From assembly GCF_003007785.1 (NCBI RefSeq), contig NZ_PXOH01000011.1, positions 62,001 through 126,000 of the forward strand: a DNA stretch of 64,000 nucleotides. Reading direction: 5' to 3'. A program made the position numbers and the translations under genes. Below the pieces are notes generated by a model. It ran no database searches. It saw only the letters and a list, made by a program, of their open reading frames with translations, and was not told the DNA's origin. This DNA comes from Aphanothece hegewaldii CCALA 016. Its GTDB lineage: Bacteria > Cyanobacteriota > Cyanobacteriia > Cyanobacteriales > Microcystaceae. Of this stretch, positions 28,245 to 36,919 are shown piece by piece (position 1 is the first letter of the stretch; each line of letters opens with the position of its first letter).

Positions 28245-28270
28245 TGTAGGGGTAGGGAGTCCAAACCCTA
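28245..28270. repeat. Degenerate TGTAGGGG...CCAAACCC repeat
   Basis: TGTAGGGGTAGGGAG followed by TCCAAACCC. It keeps both ends of the dispersed palindrome family, but the left arm is changed so the stem is broken. The copy near 1910 is changed in a similar way. Confidence 0.4.
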
Positions 28271-28343
28271 TTTAATGTTAAAGGGGTTATTTATGACGGA
28301 TAAGCATATCAGATGGAGAATTTGAAAGCTAAGTAGTTTCTAT

Positions 28344-29912
28344 CTAAGTAGTGACAAAAATATCAGCATTAGAGAGAGAAAGTCCAGTACTCAAAGTCGC
28401 CAACTGAACCGCAGCAATACCACCAGTTCCATCAGCATCAAACAACAACGCCCCAGAAGAAGAATTATAGATAAAACGTTGGGTAGCTGTTGTTGCGGCT
28501 GTACCTATGATAAATTGCTCCGCCGTAATAGCTGCGTCGGCAATTAAATCATTTCCAAAACCGGCTTGAAAAACGACGATCGTATCATCAATTACTGTAA
28601 AATCATCAATAAAATCAATGCCTTCTGTAGATGACTTGAAGACAAAGTAATCAAGTCCATCACCACCGTAGAGCGTATCAACACCGTTACCACCGTAGAG
28701 CGTATCATCGCCACTGTCTGCGGAGATATAATCCTTACCACCACCCCCAATTATTTTATCATTTCCCGTCCCAGCATAGATATAGTCATTCCCTGCACCA
28801 GCCGAGATATAGTCTTTACCTTCACCTGAAGAGATATAATCATTCCCTTCCCCAGTGGTTATCGAGTCATTACCATCATAAGTGTAAATAATGTTGGCAT
28901 CATAGTAAGAGTAGCCGAGCGCTGCTGTGGAAACAATAGTATCATCACCCGAACCTGTCAGTAATGTGACAGATTCTATACCCTGAATCTTGCCAACTTC
29001 AGGGTCAGTATAGCTGAAATTAACCGCCGTAGTTTGATCGCTAGAGTCCTTGTAGAGTTGGTCATTCCCTGCACCCCCAATTACTGTATCATCTCCTTCC
29101 CCAGAAGAGATATAATCATCTCCTTCCCCAGAAGAGATATAATCATCTCCTTCCCCAGCAGAGATATAATCATCCCCTTCCCCAGTAGTTATCGAGTCAT
29201 TGCCATCATTACTGTAAATAGTGTTGGCATTATAGTAAGGGTAGCCAGATGCTGCCGTGGAAACAATAGTATCGTCACCTGAACCTGTCCGTAATGTGAC
29301 AGATTCTATACCCTGAATCTTGCCAACTTCAGGGTCAGTATAGCTGAAGTTAACCGCCGTAGTTTGATCGCTAGAGTCCTTGTAGAGTTGGTCAAAACCA
29401 GCACCTCCAATTACTGTATCATTTCCCGTCCCTGCATCGATATAGTCATCCCCTGCACCAGCCGAGATATAATCATCACCAGCACCAGCAGAGATATAAT
29501 CATCCCCTTCCCCAGTAGTTATCGAGTCATTACCATCATTAGTGTAAATAGTGTTGGCATCATAGATAGAGTAGCCAAGCGCTGCTGTCGAAACAATGGT
29601 ATCATCACCCGAACCTGTATATAATACGACACGCTCTATACCTTGAATATTGCCATTATTAGGGTCAGTATAGCTGAATGAGACCCCTGTCGTTTTACCA
29701 ATCCATTTCCTTTGGAGGGTATCATAACCTGCACCCCCAATTACCGTATCATTAGCCGTACCTGCATAGATATAGTCATCCCCTGCACCACCACGAAGTA
29801 AGTCATCTCCTGCTGCTCCTTCTAGTAAGTCATTTCCTGCTAATCCTTTTAGGACATCATTTCTCTTCGTACCTACTAAATAATCGTTGCTATCTGTTCC
29901 TATTATTCTCAT
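28344..29912 (-). CDS. RTX-type calcium-binding repeat protein
   Basis: 522 residues made mostly of GGxGxDxxx nonapeptides (AGNDLLEGAAGDDLLRGGAG, SAGAGDDYISAGAGDDYI). Three near-identical modules of about 115 residues each contain a DTVIGGAG block, a TTAVNFSYTDPEVGKIQGIE block and a GSGDDTIVSTAA block. The last 110 residues (IDFIDDFTVIDDTIVVFQAG ... LSTGLSLSNADIF) form a closing domain shared with the protein at 34271. There is no N-terminal signal peptide. RTX proteins bind Ca2+ outside the cell and leave by type I secretion using a C-terminal signal. No secretion ATPase gene is adjacent, although a TolC-type channel lies at 62209. The function is unknown. Confidence 0.85.
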   Translation of the reverse strand: MRIIGTDSNDYLVGTKRNDVLKGLAGNDLLEGAAGDDLLRGGAGDDYIYAGTANDTVIGGAGYDTLQRKWIGKTTGVSFSYTDPNNGNIQGIERVVLYTGSGDDTIVSTAALGYSIYDANTIYTNDGNDSITTGEGDDYISAGAGDDYISAGAGDDYIDAGTGNDTVIGGAGFDQLYKDSSDQTTAVNFSYTDPEVGKIQGIESVTLRTGSGDDTIVSTAASGYPYYNANTIYSNDGNDSITTGEGDDYISAGEGDDYISSGEGDDYISSGEGDDTVIGGAGNDQLYKDSSDQTTAVNFSYTDPEVGKIQGIESVTLLTGSGDDTIVSTAALGYSYYDANIIYTYDGNDSITTGEGNDYISSGEGKDYISAGAGNDYIYAGTGNDKIIGGGGKDYISADSGDDTLYGGNGVDTLYGGDGLDYFVFKSSTEGIDFIDDFTVIDDTIVVFQAGFGNDLIADAAITAEQFIIGTAATTATQRFIYNSSSGALLFDADGTGGIAAVQLATLSTGLSLSNADIFVTT

Positions 29913-30278
29913 GTTACACCTTCATTCATTTTGGCGATAATAATTCTGTGTGTGAAGGATTTAAAATTTCTTCACTCAACAATCTTTAAAGTATGATTGT
30001 GATTGGCTTTCAGACCTAGCTTTTCTAGGTAAAACCCCAAATCACTTTTTTGATTTAGAGAACAAACAATTCTTTTATAGTCTTAGATTACCTCAAGAAT
30101 ATCATTAGTCCTAAAAATGTCTATTGAACTTAATTAAAAATTATGAATATTAACAATTCCGTAATTAAAAAAAAATGAGATTGTAGTAATGACAGCATAA
30201 AGCTCACAAAAGATTATTTTTTCACAGAACAAGACAGTCGTACAATAGTATTTTGAGAATTTTGATAAACGGTCTGTT
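29913..30278. other. Divergent intergenic region between the RTX gene and the 343-residue gene
   Basis: 366 bp, AT-rich, without a supported ORF. It holds a short stem ACCTAG/CTAGGT at 30014-30030 with a 5-base loop. Both flanking genes start outward from it, so it should contain two promoters; no clear consensus box stands out. Confidence 0.4.
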
Positions 30279-31310
30279 ATGGTTACTCCTTCGACTGATG
30301 ATATTATTTCGGTATTAGAAACCCCTATAGATATAAACTTTGATTTACCAGATCCAGAAGATGAAGGGATAGAAGAGACAGACTTTCAAGAACAGTTAGA
30401 CGCGATCTGGAAAGTGTGCGATCGCTTCGACTTACAGACTGATATCTGGCGTGGGCGTATCTTACGGGCGATCCGAGACAGAGAAAAAAAAGGCGGTGAT
30501 GGAAGAGGTACAGGTTTCCTTAACTGGTTAAAACAGCGAGAAATCACCAAAAGTCAAGCCTATGCTTTAATTCAATTAGCTAATAGTGCAGATACACTAC
30601 TCGAAGAAGGACAACTTGACCCCACGACGATCAATAATTTTAGTAAACGGGCATTTGTCGAAACCGCTAAAGCATCACCCGATGTACAACGCTTAGTCAG
30701 TGAAGCCGCACAAAATGGCGATCGCATTACCCGACGCGAAGTGAAACAACTTTCCGATGAATGGACGGCGATGAGTTCAGATTTACTACCAGAAGTCCTC
30801 AAAGAAAAAGCCACAGAAGGAACATTACCCGCCCGTCATCTTGCCCCATTAGTGAAAGAATTAGAAAAATTACCCGATAGTCACATCGAAACCATTCAAA
30901 AAGAAATAACCAATAATCCCGATGTTGATACGATTAAAGCAATGACATCTGAAGCAAAAAGTCTTTCTAAATATCTCGATGCAGCAGCCCAAGTACAAAC
31001 CCTAAAACGGGCATCATTAGATATAGAAATGGCATTAGATGAAGCTTTACGATTAGAGTGTTTAAATACAGCAGCCGATCTCGTTAAACAAGCAACACAA
31101 CTTGAACAAACAGTCGCTAAACTTTATACAACTTGGAAACGTTTAGGCAGTCTTTCGGATCGATTATATGTCGATACTGGGGCAAGTAATCCACATTTGC
31201 GATCGATGTTAACCTGTTTAGAAACCCTAACCAGTGAAGTCATCGAAGTAGAATTAGATGAAGGAGGTAAAAAGTTAGTGCGATTACGGGTGATGACAGA
31301 AGGAGAGTAA
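30279..31310 (+). CDS. Conserved hypothetical protein with ParB/DUF3102-like helical region
   Basis: 343 residues, strongly acidic at the N-terminus (DLPDPEDEGIEETDFQEQ) and helical throughout. Residues about 55-150 (RGRILRAIRDREKKG, FLNWLKQREITKSQAYALIQ, NFSKRAFVETAKA, AAQNGDRITRREVKQL) look like the helix-turn-helix stretch of KorB/ParB-like or DUF3102 proteins. The C-terminal half is probably coiled coil (LRLECLNTAADLVKQATQLE). A DNA-binding role is a guess from that resemblance. Its last 200 bp are present a second time at 31716-31916. Confidence 0.6.
   Translation: MVTPSTDDIISVLETPIDINFDLPDPEDEGIEETDFQEQLDAIWKVCDRFDLQTDIWRGRILRAIRDREKKGGDGRGTGFLNWLKQREITKSQAYALIQLANSADTLLEEGQLDPTTINNFSKRAFVETAKASPDVQRLVSEAAQNGDRITRREVKQLSDEWTAMSSDLLPEVLKEKATEGTLPARHLAPLVKELEKLPDSHIETIQKEITNNPDVDTIKAMTSEAKSLSKYLDAAAQVQTLKRASLDIEMALDEALRLECLNTAADLVKQATQLEQTVAKLYTTWKRLGSLSDRLYVDTGASNPHLRSMLTCLETLTSEVIEVELDEGGKKLVRLRVMTEGE
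31111..31310 (+). repeat. Direct repeat, left copy (3' end of the 343-residue gene)
   Basis: These 200 bp, ending in the stop codon GAGTAA, recur at 31716-31916 with over 85% identity by eye. Most differences lie in two short patches. Confidence 0.85.
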
Positions 31311-31313
31311 AAA

Positions 31314-31493
31314 ATTATTCCTACATCAGAACAGAAAAACCAGTGTTATATATTGTGCTGTTGGTTTACTAAACTTTACTTACCTGTCAACCTAGTACGA
31401 CTCGATGAGCGAAGTAGAAATGTATTTTTTTTGGCCGGAGAAGAGAATATTATTGAAATCTATCCTAACGGCAGATGGAGGTATGTGCAGTGA
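31314..31493 (+). CDS. DUF6888-like small protein, apparently with a non-standard ATT start
   Basis: Read from 31314, the frame gives (I)IPTSEQKNQCYILCCWFTKL, then YLPVNLVRLDERSRNVFFLA, GEENIIEIYPNGRWRYVQ and stop. This is the cyanobacterial DUF6888 pattern (V/LRLDER, FxLAGEE, IxIYPNG.WR). The position where family members have Met is ATT here, directly after the upstream stop and 8 bases after GGAGAG. Either AUU is used as a rare start or the start was lost. The TGA overlaps the GTG start of the next gene (GTGA), a coupling typical of this pair. Confidence 0.6.
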   Translation: MIPTSEQKNQCYILCCWFTKLYLPVNLVRLDERSRNVFFLAGEENIIEIYPNGRWRYVQ

Positions 31494-31699
31494 GCAAACC
31501 TAATTTTAAGACAATGAGTAAAAAAGAGTTACAGTCTTATATTTTAGAGCATCGAGACGATCAAGAAGCGTTTTATGCCTTTGTTGATAAGCTACATTCT
31601 GAGGCTAACTGGGTTGAAATGCCACCATTAAGTACTCTCGAAGACTTGGAACATTACCCCGAATTTACTAAGCGTATTCGTAATCCTTCAGATTTATGA
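31490..31699 (+). CDS. DUF6887-like small protein
   Basis: 69 residues from GTG 31490, which overlaps the preceding stop codon. MSKPNFKTMSKKELQSYILE, HRDDQEAFYAFVDKLHSE and a short PPLSTLEDLEHYPEF tail match the small cyanobacterial DUF6887 family that is usually encoded just after DUF6888. The pair resembles a toxin-antitoxin cassette in size and coupling, but I know of no demonstrated function. The whole cassette sits between 200-bp direct repeats. Confidence 0.7.
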   Translation: MSKPNFKTMSKKELQSYILEHRDDQEAFYAFVDKLHSEANWVEMPPLSTLEDLEHYPEFTKRIRNPSDL

Positions 31700-31715
31700 T
31701 CTTAATTAAGAAATA

Positions 31716-31916
31716 CAGTAACTAAACTTTATACAACATGAAAACGTTTAGGCAGTCTTTCGGATCGATTATATGTCGATACTGGGGCAAGTAATCCACA
31801 GAAAGCGATCGTCTTTCACCTGTTTAGAAACCTTAACCAGTGAAGTCATCGAAGTAGAATTAGATGAAGGAGGTAAAAAGTTAGTGCGTTTACGGGTGAT
31901 GACAGAAGGAGAGTAA
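31716..31916 (+). repeat. Direct repeat, right copy (truncated gene 3' end)
   Basis: It repeats the last 200 bp of the 30279-31310 gene after the DUF6888/DUF6887 cassette, including the terminal GGAGAGTAA. It has no start and internal changes (GAAAGCGATCGTCTTTC in place of TTTGCGATCGATGTTA), so it is a non-functional remnant. Confidence 0.85.
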
Positions 31917-32005
31917 TTGATGTTTTGGAGTATTTGGCGGGTAGCATGACTGGAGCAAAAATACTATAATTTACTCACGCTCCTAGAAAATTAATAAGAG
32001 TAAAT

Positions 32006-32248
32006 ATGTTGACTACTCTAGGTAAACCATCTTCACTATTACATGAAATTCGTCTGGAAAAGGTCGGTGAGTGGAATTTGTTTAAATTTAGCGATACACT
32101 TCAACTTCTCATGGAAAGTCTTCTTGAAAAGAAAAAAGCTGATCAATTAACTCTTGAGGAGATTGTAGAATTTGAGACGATTGGTGAATTAGATAGAATT
32201 TTTACTTATATTAATGCTATGATTGTTGCTCAAAATGCCAATCAGTGA
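32006..32248 (+). CDS. Small hypothetical protein preceding the HNH endonuclease
   Basis: 80 residues, helical (LLHEIRLEKVGEWNLFKFSD, LQLLMESLLEKKKADQLTLE, LDRIFTYINAMIVAQ). No family name comes to mind. Its 3' end overlaps the start of the HNH gene by 14 bases in another frame, so the two are co-translated. It may be a partner or inhibitor of the nuclease; that is inference from position. Confidence 0.6.
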   Translation: MLTTLGKPSSLLHEIRLEKVGEWNLFKFSDTLQLLMESLLEKKKADQLTLEEIVEFETIGELDRIFTYINAMIVAQNANQ

Positions 32249-32690
32249 TCTCGTTAGACAAGCTGTGCGAGAACGAGCAAACTACCTGTGTGAATACTGT
32301 CATTCTCCAGAACGCTTAAGTGCCAATAGGTTTACATTCGATCACGTTATTCCAAAATCTTTAGGCGGTTCAGATGAATTTGATAACTTAGCGTTAGCTT
32401 GCCGCCGTTGTAATGAAAGACGTTATAATTTCGTTGCAGGAGTAGATTTAGAAACTCAGGAAATTGTCCCTATTTTTAACCCTCGTCGGCACAAATGGGA
32501 AGAACATTTCTTTTGGACTAATAATGGAGTTGTGATTCAAGGAGTTACACCCATTGGCCGAGCAACCTGTATTCGTTTAGATCTTAATGATACACGCTAT
32601 CCTCAAGAGGATTCTATTCGAGCAACAAGACGTTTTTGGATTCAAACAGGGCTACATCCTCCCGCTAACGATCCATGTCAACCGTTCTAA
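32235..32690 (+). CDS. HNH endonuclease
   Basis: 151 residues from ATG 32235 (MPISDLVRQAVRERANYLCE). The zinc/HNH core is complete: CEYCHSPE, then FTFDHVIPKSLGGSDEFDNL, ALACRRCNERR, with the H-(N)-H catalytic pattern in DHVIP and the NLALAC helix. A C-terminal TRRFWIQTGLHPP segment is common in cyanobacterial standalone HNH proteins. These are numerous and mostly uncharacterised nucleases, found in mobile or defence contexts. Upstream TTG codons in frame are possible but unlikely starts. Confidence 0.88.
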   Translation: MPISDLVRQAVRERANYLCEYCHSPERLSANRFTFDHVIPKSLGGSDEFDNLALACRRCNERRYNFVAGVDLETQEIVPIFNPRRHKWEEHFFWTNNGVVIQGVTPIGRATCIRLDLNDTRYPQEDSIRATRRFWIQTGLHPPANDPCQPF

Positions 32691-32767
32691 AAAGTGAATC
32701 TGTAGCAGAATTACTTTAGCAAGTTGTAGGATGGATCTTTAGTGCAAAAATTATCCCTCCTATCTAA

Positions 32768-33559
32768 ATGTGTCGATTACTAGGTTATATTGGTTCCCCG
32801 CTTCATCTTGAAAAAATACTCGATAAACCCGAACATTCTTTAATTGTTCAAAGTTATCAACCCCGTGAAATGACTTCGGGTGTGGTAAATGCTGACGGTT
32901 TCGGTTTAGGTTGGTATAATGCTCATCAAGATACTCTCCCTTATATCTATAAAAATATTCTGCCAATTTGGAATGATGTCAATTTACCTTACTTAAATCG
33001 TTATGTTGAGTCTGGGTGTGTTTTAGCTTATGTCCGTAGTGCTACTCCACCCAATCCTGTAGATTATAGTAATTGTCAGCCTTTTATTAAAGATAAAATT
33101 CTTTTTATACATAATGGCTTTATTCATAATTTCCGTCAAACTTTATATCGTCCCATTCGGAATGTTTTAAGTGACGAAATTTATCAGTTTATTACGGGGA
33201 CAACCGATTCTGAACACATTTACGGATTAATCTTAAATGAATTACAAAAAGATTCTAATACAAATTTAACTCAGGCTTTACAACAAACCTTAGTTTTTCT
33301 CACGGATTTAGCCAAACACTATCATGTTTTCTTCTCAGCAAATATCATTCTAAGTGATGGAAAACAGTTAGTTGCTTCTCGTTATTCTAATCGTAATCCT
33401 ACACCTACGTTATATTGGTTAAAAAATGACTCATTATATCCAAATGGGGGATTTATTGCCTCAGAACCCATTTTTCAAGGTGATTGGAATCGTTGTTCTG
33501 AAGGTAGCATCATTACAATAGGGGAAAATCTTGACGTTAACATCAGTCCAATTATTTAA
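32768..33559 (+). CDS. egtC: Class II glutamine amidotransferase, EgtC-like
   Basis: 263 residues beginning MCRLLGYIGSP, with Cys2 as the N-terminal nucleophile after Met removal. NADGFGLGWYN, VRSATPPNPVDYSNCQPF and FIHNGFIHNF are the Ntn-hydrolase amidotransferase signatures. EgtC removes the gamma-glutamyl group during ergothioneine synthesis. An EgtB-like gene lies downstream at 36955, and a remnant of its first codons directly overlaps the end of this gene, showing that the two were once adjacent. The C-terminal IGENLDVNISPII is also partly duplicated at 36940. Confidence 0.82.
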   Translation: MCRLLGYIGSPLHLEKILDKPEHSLIVQSYQPREMTSGVVNADGFGLGWYNAHQDTLPYIYKNILPIWNDVNLPYLNRYVESGCVLAYVRSATPPNPVDYSNCQPFIKDKILFIHNGFIHNFRQTLYRPIRNVLSDEIYQFITGTTDSEHIYGLILNELQKDSNTNLTQALQQTLVFLTDLAKHYHVFFSANIILSDGKQLVASRYSNRNPTPTLYWLKNDSLYPNGGFIASEPIFQGDWNRCSEGSIITIGENLDVNISPII

Positions 33560-33597
33560 AGAGTTGCAAATATGCCGCGATCGCACTTTAAATTTAT
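33516..33597 (+). repeat. egtC-egtB junction repeat, left copy
   Basis: CAATAGGGGAAAATCTTGAC and the following bases, down to TCGCACTTTAAATTTAT, recur at 36940-37036. This copy lacks 15 bases between two TTG triplets and has TTAAC for TTAGC. It contains the last codons of egtC and a fragment of the egtB start. Confidence 0.85.
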
Positions 33598-33600
33598 CTC

Positions 33601-33997
33601 GATCAAGTTGGAGAGATTGAAGATGTATCATTAGGACTAGCGATCGTCAAATTAATTGTACAATCACCTAATGTGGCGGGTCAAGTCGCGCCAAACCTTT
33701 TAGAGCGTGTTAAAACAGAAATAACTGATCTGACCAGTCAAAGACAGATTATTGATGTTATTGAAACCATTATCGTTTACAAATTTCCCCAATTGAGTCG
33801 TTACTGAGATAGCAGAAATGTTGAACTTAGAAGGGATCAAACAAACTCGCTTTTATCAGGAAACGTTTGAAGAGGGTAAGATAGAAGGCAAGATAGAGAT
33901 GATTCCCCTGTTGCATGAATTGGGGTTAAGTGCCGAACAAATTGCCGATCGCTTACAACTAGACCTCATCATAGTTAGACAAAAAATACAACCGTAA
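33601..33997 (+). pseudogene. Rpn/DUF2887-family nuclease (transposase-like), C-terminal remnant with frameshift
   Basis: Frame 1 gives DQVGEIEDVSLGLAIVKLIV, then QSPNVAGQVAPNLLERVKTE, IIDVIETIIVYKFPQLSRY and a stop. The homology continues one frame over as EIAEMLNLEGIKQTRFYQET, FEEGKIEGKIEMIPLLHELG, LSAEQIADRLQLDL and stop. This is the C-terminal part of the recombination-promoting nuclease (Rpn, DUF2887/DUF4351-like) proteins. The N-terminal PD-(D/E)XK domain is missing, and the fragment starts right after the left egtC-egtB junction repeat. Confidence 0.72.
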
Positions 33998-34270
33998 ATT
34001 TACTGAAATATTATTGATTTTTTAAGAGCAAGTTTAGATAATTACACGGTAGAAGTAAAAACTTGATTTGTTTATCCTGAGCAATGAGGGAATTTTCGCT
34101 CTTATTCCTATCAAGAAGCGAAATTATTCCTATAAGACTTGAATCCTAGAAGTAGCTACAGTTTGATCTCCCTAACCATTGTCCATGCAGCAAAGTAAAT
34201 AGGAAAATTTCGGGTGTCCTTTTTGTGAATAAAAAGGATGCAAAATTGCACTATCATTTCAGGATAAAAT
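33998..34270. other. Intergenic DNA before the beta-helix/RTX gene
   Basis: 273 bp inside the inserted block. No ORF, tRNA or clear repeat is seen. GGATAAAAT just before the ATG at 34271 could be a weak ribosome site. Confidence 0.3.
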
Positions 34271-36853
34271 ATGCTTAACACCTTTTCAAGCGATATCAAT
34301 ATAACTGATCCGATTAATCAAGAAGACAATCTTAATTTAACCGCACGTAACCTTTCATTATTTAAAAATAGCGCGATCCAAGATTTTACTATTACCGAAA
34401 ATCTCGGCATTGAAGAACTTTCTAACCCAAATCCTCTCTCTAATACAGCTTCATTCCCACTGCCAAAAAACGTTTTTGTCTCGACACCAGAGCTTGTCTT
34501 AACACCTCAATCAATCACCACTTCATCTGTTATTACTCTCACAGTAAACACAACATCCGATCAAAATGATGGCAGTGCAACAAATGGTTTATCCCTCAGA
34601 GAGGCTATCATAATTGCTAATCAAAATACTGACAATGATTATGTGATTGTTCTAACAGGTGACTATCGATATAAACTTACGCTTAGTGGTAGCGACAGTG
34701 CAGGAGAATTTGGAGACTTAGATATCGTCAATGGAAGTAATGTCACTATTAAAACACAAGGTAACAATCTCGCTATTATTGATGCGGTAGCAATGAATGA
34801 TCGTATTTTTGAGGTTTTGAATGGTGGAAATCTTCGACTAGAAAATGTAGTTGTTACAAGAGGTAATAGTTCTTATGGCGGCGGAATCTATAATAATGGA
34901 CAACTAACGTTAGTTAATAGCAGCGTAGTAGAGAATAGTGCCACATACGGTGGCGGTATTTACAATTATAGTTCAGGTATTCTGACTCTAATTAATAGTA
35001 CTGTTGCTAATAATTCAGCATATTATTATGGTGGTGGAATTTTTAGTAGTGGCACGATAAATTTAATCAACAGTACTGTTGCTAATAACTCAGTAAATGC
35101 CTTTGATGGTGGCGGTGTCTATTTGGGTGGTACTGCTACCATTGTTAACAGCACAATTAGTAGTAATAAAGCAAATCGTTCTGGAGGCGGAATATACGTT
35201 GATTCTGGCGTTGTTAATTTAACCAATGACACAGTTACTAATAATACGGCTGATGCAGATAATAATGGTAGTGGTGATGGTGGAGGGATCTATCGCCCTT
35301 CAGGAACTGTTATTTTAAGTAATAATATTGTTGCTGGAAATTTCGATACGCCTAATAATAGTGGTAGTTCTGATAAAAATCCTGATGTATTTGGTACTTT
35401 TTTTTCCAATGGTAATAACCTGATTGGTAATACTACAGGTAGTACAAGTTTTGGTAGCTCAGATCTACTTAATATTAACCCCTTACTTGGCCCATTACAA
35501 AATAATGGCGGTGCTACTCTGACTCATGCTCTATTATCGAATAGTCCTGCCATTAATGCAGGAAATAACAACGAACTAGCAGAAGATACTTTTGATCTAG
35601 ATGGAGATGGTAATACATTTGAATTTATTCCTTTCGATCAACGTGGCAACGGTTATAATCGAATTTCTGATAATAAAGTCGATATTGGCGCATTTGAAGT
35701 GCCAAATGCCGTCACAACCACAGTAAAACTTACCGTTTCTCCATCTATTGTCATGGAAGATGGTACAGATAATTTAGTTTATACCTTTACTCGTACTGGT
35801 AGTCTAACAGAAGCTTTAACGGTTAATTTTAACATTGCGGGTACTGCGACATCCAACGACTATACCCAAACGGGGGCGACTTTTACAGGAACAACGGGTA
35901 CAATTAATTTTACTGCGGGTGCAAGTACTGCTACTGTGACAGTTAACCCCACTGCTGATACTACCGTTGAACTAGACGAAACCGTGATCCTTTCCCTCGC
36001 TAATGGTACAGGTTACAGTGTCGGTACTCCAAATAGTGCAACAGGTACCATTAAGAATGATGATCCACAACCCACTGTTACTCTCTCTGTTAGTCCCACT
36101 TATGTTATTGAAGATGGTACATCATTTTTGTTATATACTTTTGTCCGTACTGGTAGTTTAACCAATGCTTTAACGACCAATTTTAAGGTAGGTGGTACAG
36201 CGACTTTTAATACAGACTACGATCCAATTGGTGCAACTAGCTACAATGCAACAACAGGTACAGTAACCTTTGCTGCGGGACAAAATAATGCTCTTGTCGC
36301 CATTAATCCTCGTCCTGATACTACTGTAGAATCGAATGAAATAGTATCCTTAACCATACAACCTGGTACGGGTTATAGCATTGGAACAACGATCGCCGTT
36401 AAAGGAACTATCATAAATGATGATGCAAGTTCAGGAAACGATAGTCTAACGGGTAGTAAAGGGAATGATACCATCAATGGATTAGCAGGAAATGATACTA
36501 TACTTGGTGGAACTGGAGATGATAACCTAACAGGTGGCACAGGACAAGATCAATTTGTCTTTAATGCTATAAATGAAAGAATTGATACAATCACAGACTT
36601 TAATGTAACTGATGATGCGATCGTTATTTCTCGTGCTGGTTTTAGTAATAGTTTAGCAGTGGGAACACTTCTTGCTACTCAATTCATCAAAGGTACAGCA
36701 GCAACGACCACCAGTCATCGTTTTATCTACAATAACAATAATGGTCAATTGTTATTCGATCCCGATGGAAATGGTGCCACCGCAGCCACACAAATTGCTA
36801 CCTTAAGTACAGGTCTAGCCATGACTAATGCTGATATTCTAGTCATTGCATAA
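34271..36853 (+). CDS. Large extracellular protein: beta-helix, two Calx-beta domains and RTX repeats
   Basis: 860 residues. After a 90-residue lead, a CSLREA-like start (TTSDQNDGSATNGLSLREAI) opens a right-handed beta-helix to about residue 400 with repeated GGGIYN-type turns. Two Calx-beta domains follow (about 480-590 and 600-710; TVSPSIVMEDGTDNLVYTFT and its repeat), then four RTX nonapeptides (GSKGNDTINGLAGNDTILGG). The closing domain, about 110 residues, is homologous to the end of the 28344-29912 protein. No signal peptide is seen, so type I secretion is likely. A surface, adhesion or matrix role is inferred. The gene lies entirely inside the block that separates egtC from egtB. Confidence 0.85.
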   Translation: MLNTFSSDINITDPINQEDNLNLTARNLSLFKNSAIQDFTITENLGIEELSNPNPLSNTASFPLPKNVFVSTPELVLTPQSITTSSVITLTVNTTSDQNDGSATNGLSLREAIIIANQNTDNDYVIVLTGDYRYKLTLSGSDSAGEFGDLDIVNGSNVTIKTQGNNLAIIDAVAMNDRIFEVLNGGNLRLENVVVTRGNSSYGGGIYNNGQLTLVNSSVVENSATYGGGIYNYSSGILTLINSTVANNSAYYYGGGIFSSGTINLINSTVANNSVNAFDGGGVYLGGTATIVNSTISSNKANRSGGGIYVDSGVVNLTNDTVTNNTADADNNGSGDGGGIYRPSGTVILSNNIVAGNFDTPNNSGSSDKNPDVFGTFFSNGNNLIGNTTGSTSFGSSDLLNINPLLGPLQNNGGATLTHALLSNSPAINAGNNNELAEDTFDLDGDGNTFEFIPFDQRGNGYNRISDNKVDIGAFEVPNAVTTTVKLTVSPSIVMEDGTDNLVYTFTRTGSLTEALTVNFNIAGTATSNDYTQTGATFTGTTGTINFTAGASTATVTVNPTADTTVELDETVILSLANGTGYSVGTPNSATGTIKNDDPQPTVTLSVSPTYVIEDGTSFLLYTFVRTGSLTNALTTNFKVGGTATFNTDYDPIGATSYNATTGTVTFAAGQNNALVAINPRPDTTVESNEIVSLTIQPGTGYSIGTTIAVKGTIINDDASSGNDSLTGSKGNDTINGLAGNDTILGGTGDDNLTGGTGQDQFVFNAINERIDTITDFNVTDDAIVISRAGFSNSLAVGTLLATQFIKGTAATTTSHRFIYNNNNGQLLFDPDGNGATAATQIATLSTGLAMTNADILVIA

Positions 36854-36863
36854 TTATTTGTAG

Positions 36864-36882
36864 GGGTTTGGTCTCCAAACCC
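36864..36882. repeat. GGGTTTGG-TCT-CCAAACCC palindrome, copy 6
   Basis: A perfect 8-bp stem with a TCT loop, preceded by TGTAG, 11 bp after the stop of the beta-helix/RTX gene. Confidence 0.65.
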
Positions 36883-36919
36883 TATATGTCAGGATGTGGT
36901 ATCATACTTTATTCTTTTG

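Noticed and set aside
28700..29560. CRISPR-like regularly spaced repeats
   Set aside because: The spacing and sequence are explained by GGxGxDxxx codons of the RTX gene on the minus strand.
34861..35300. Tandem-looking AATAATTC/GGTGGCGG repeats
   Set aside because: They are codon-level repeats of the beta-helix turns inside the 34271-36853 gene, not an independent repeat or CRISPR.
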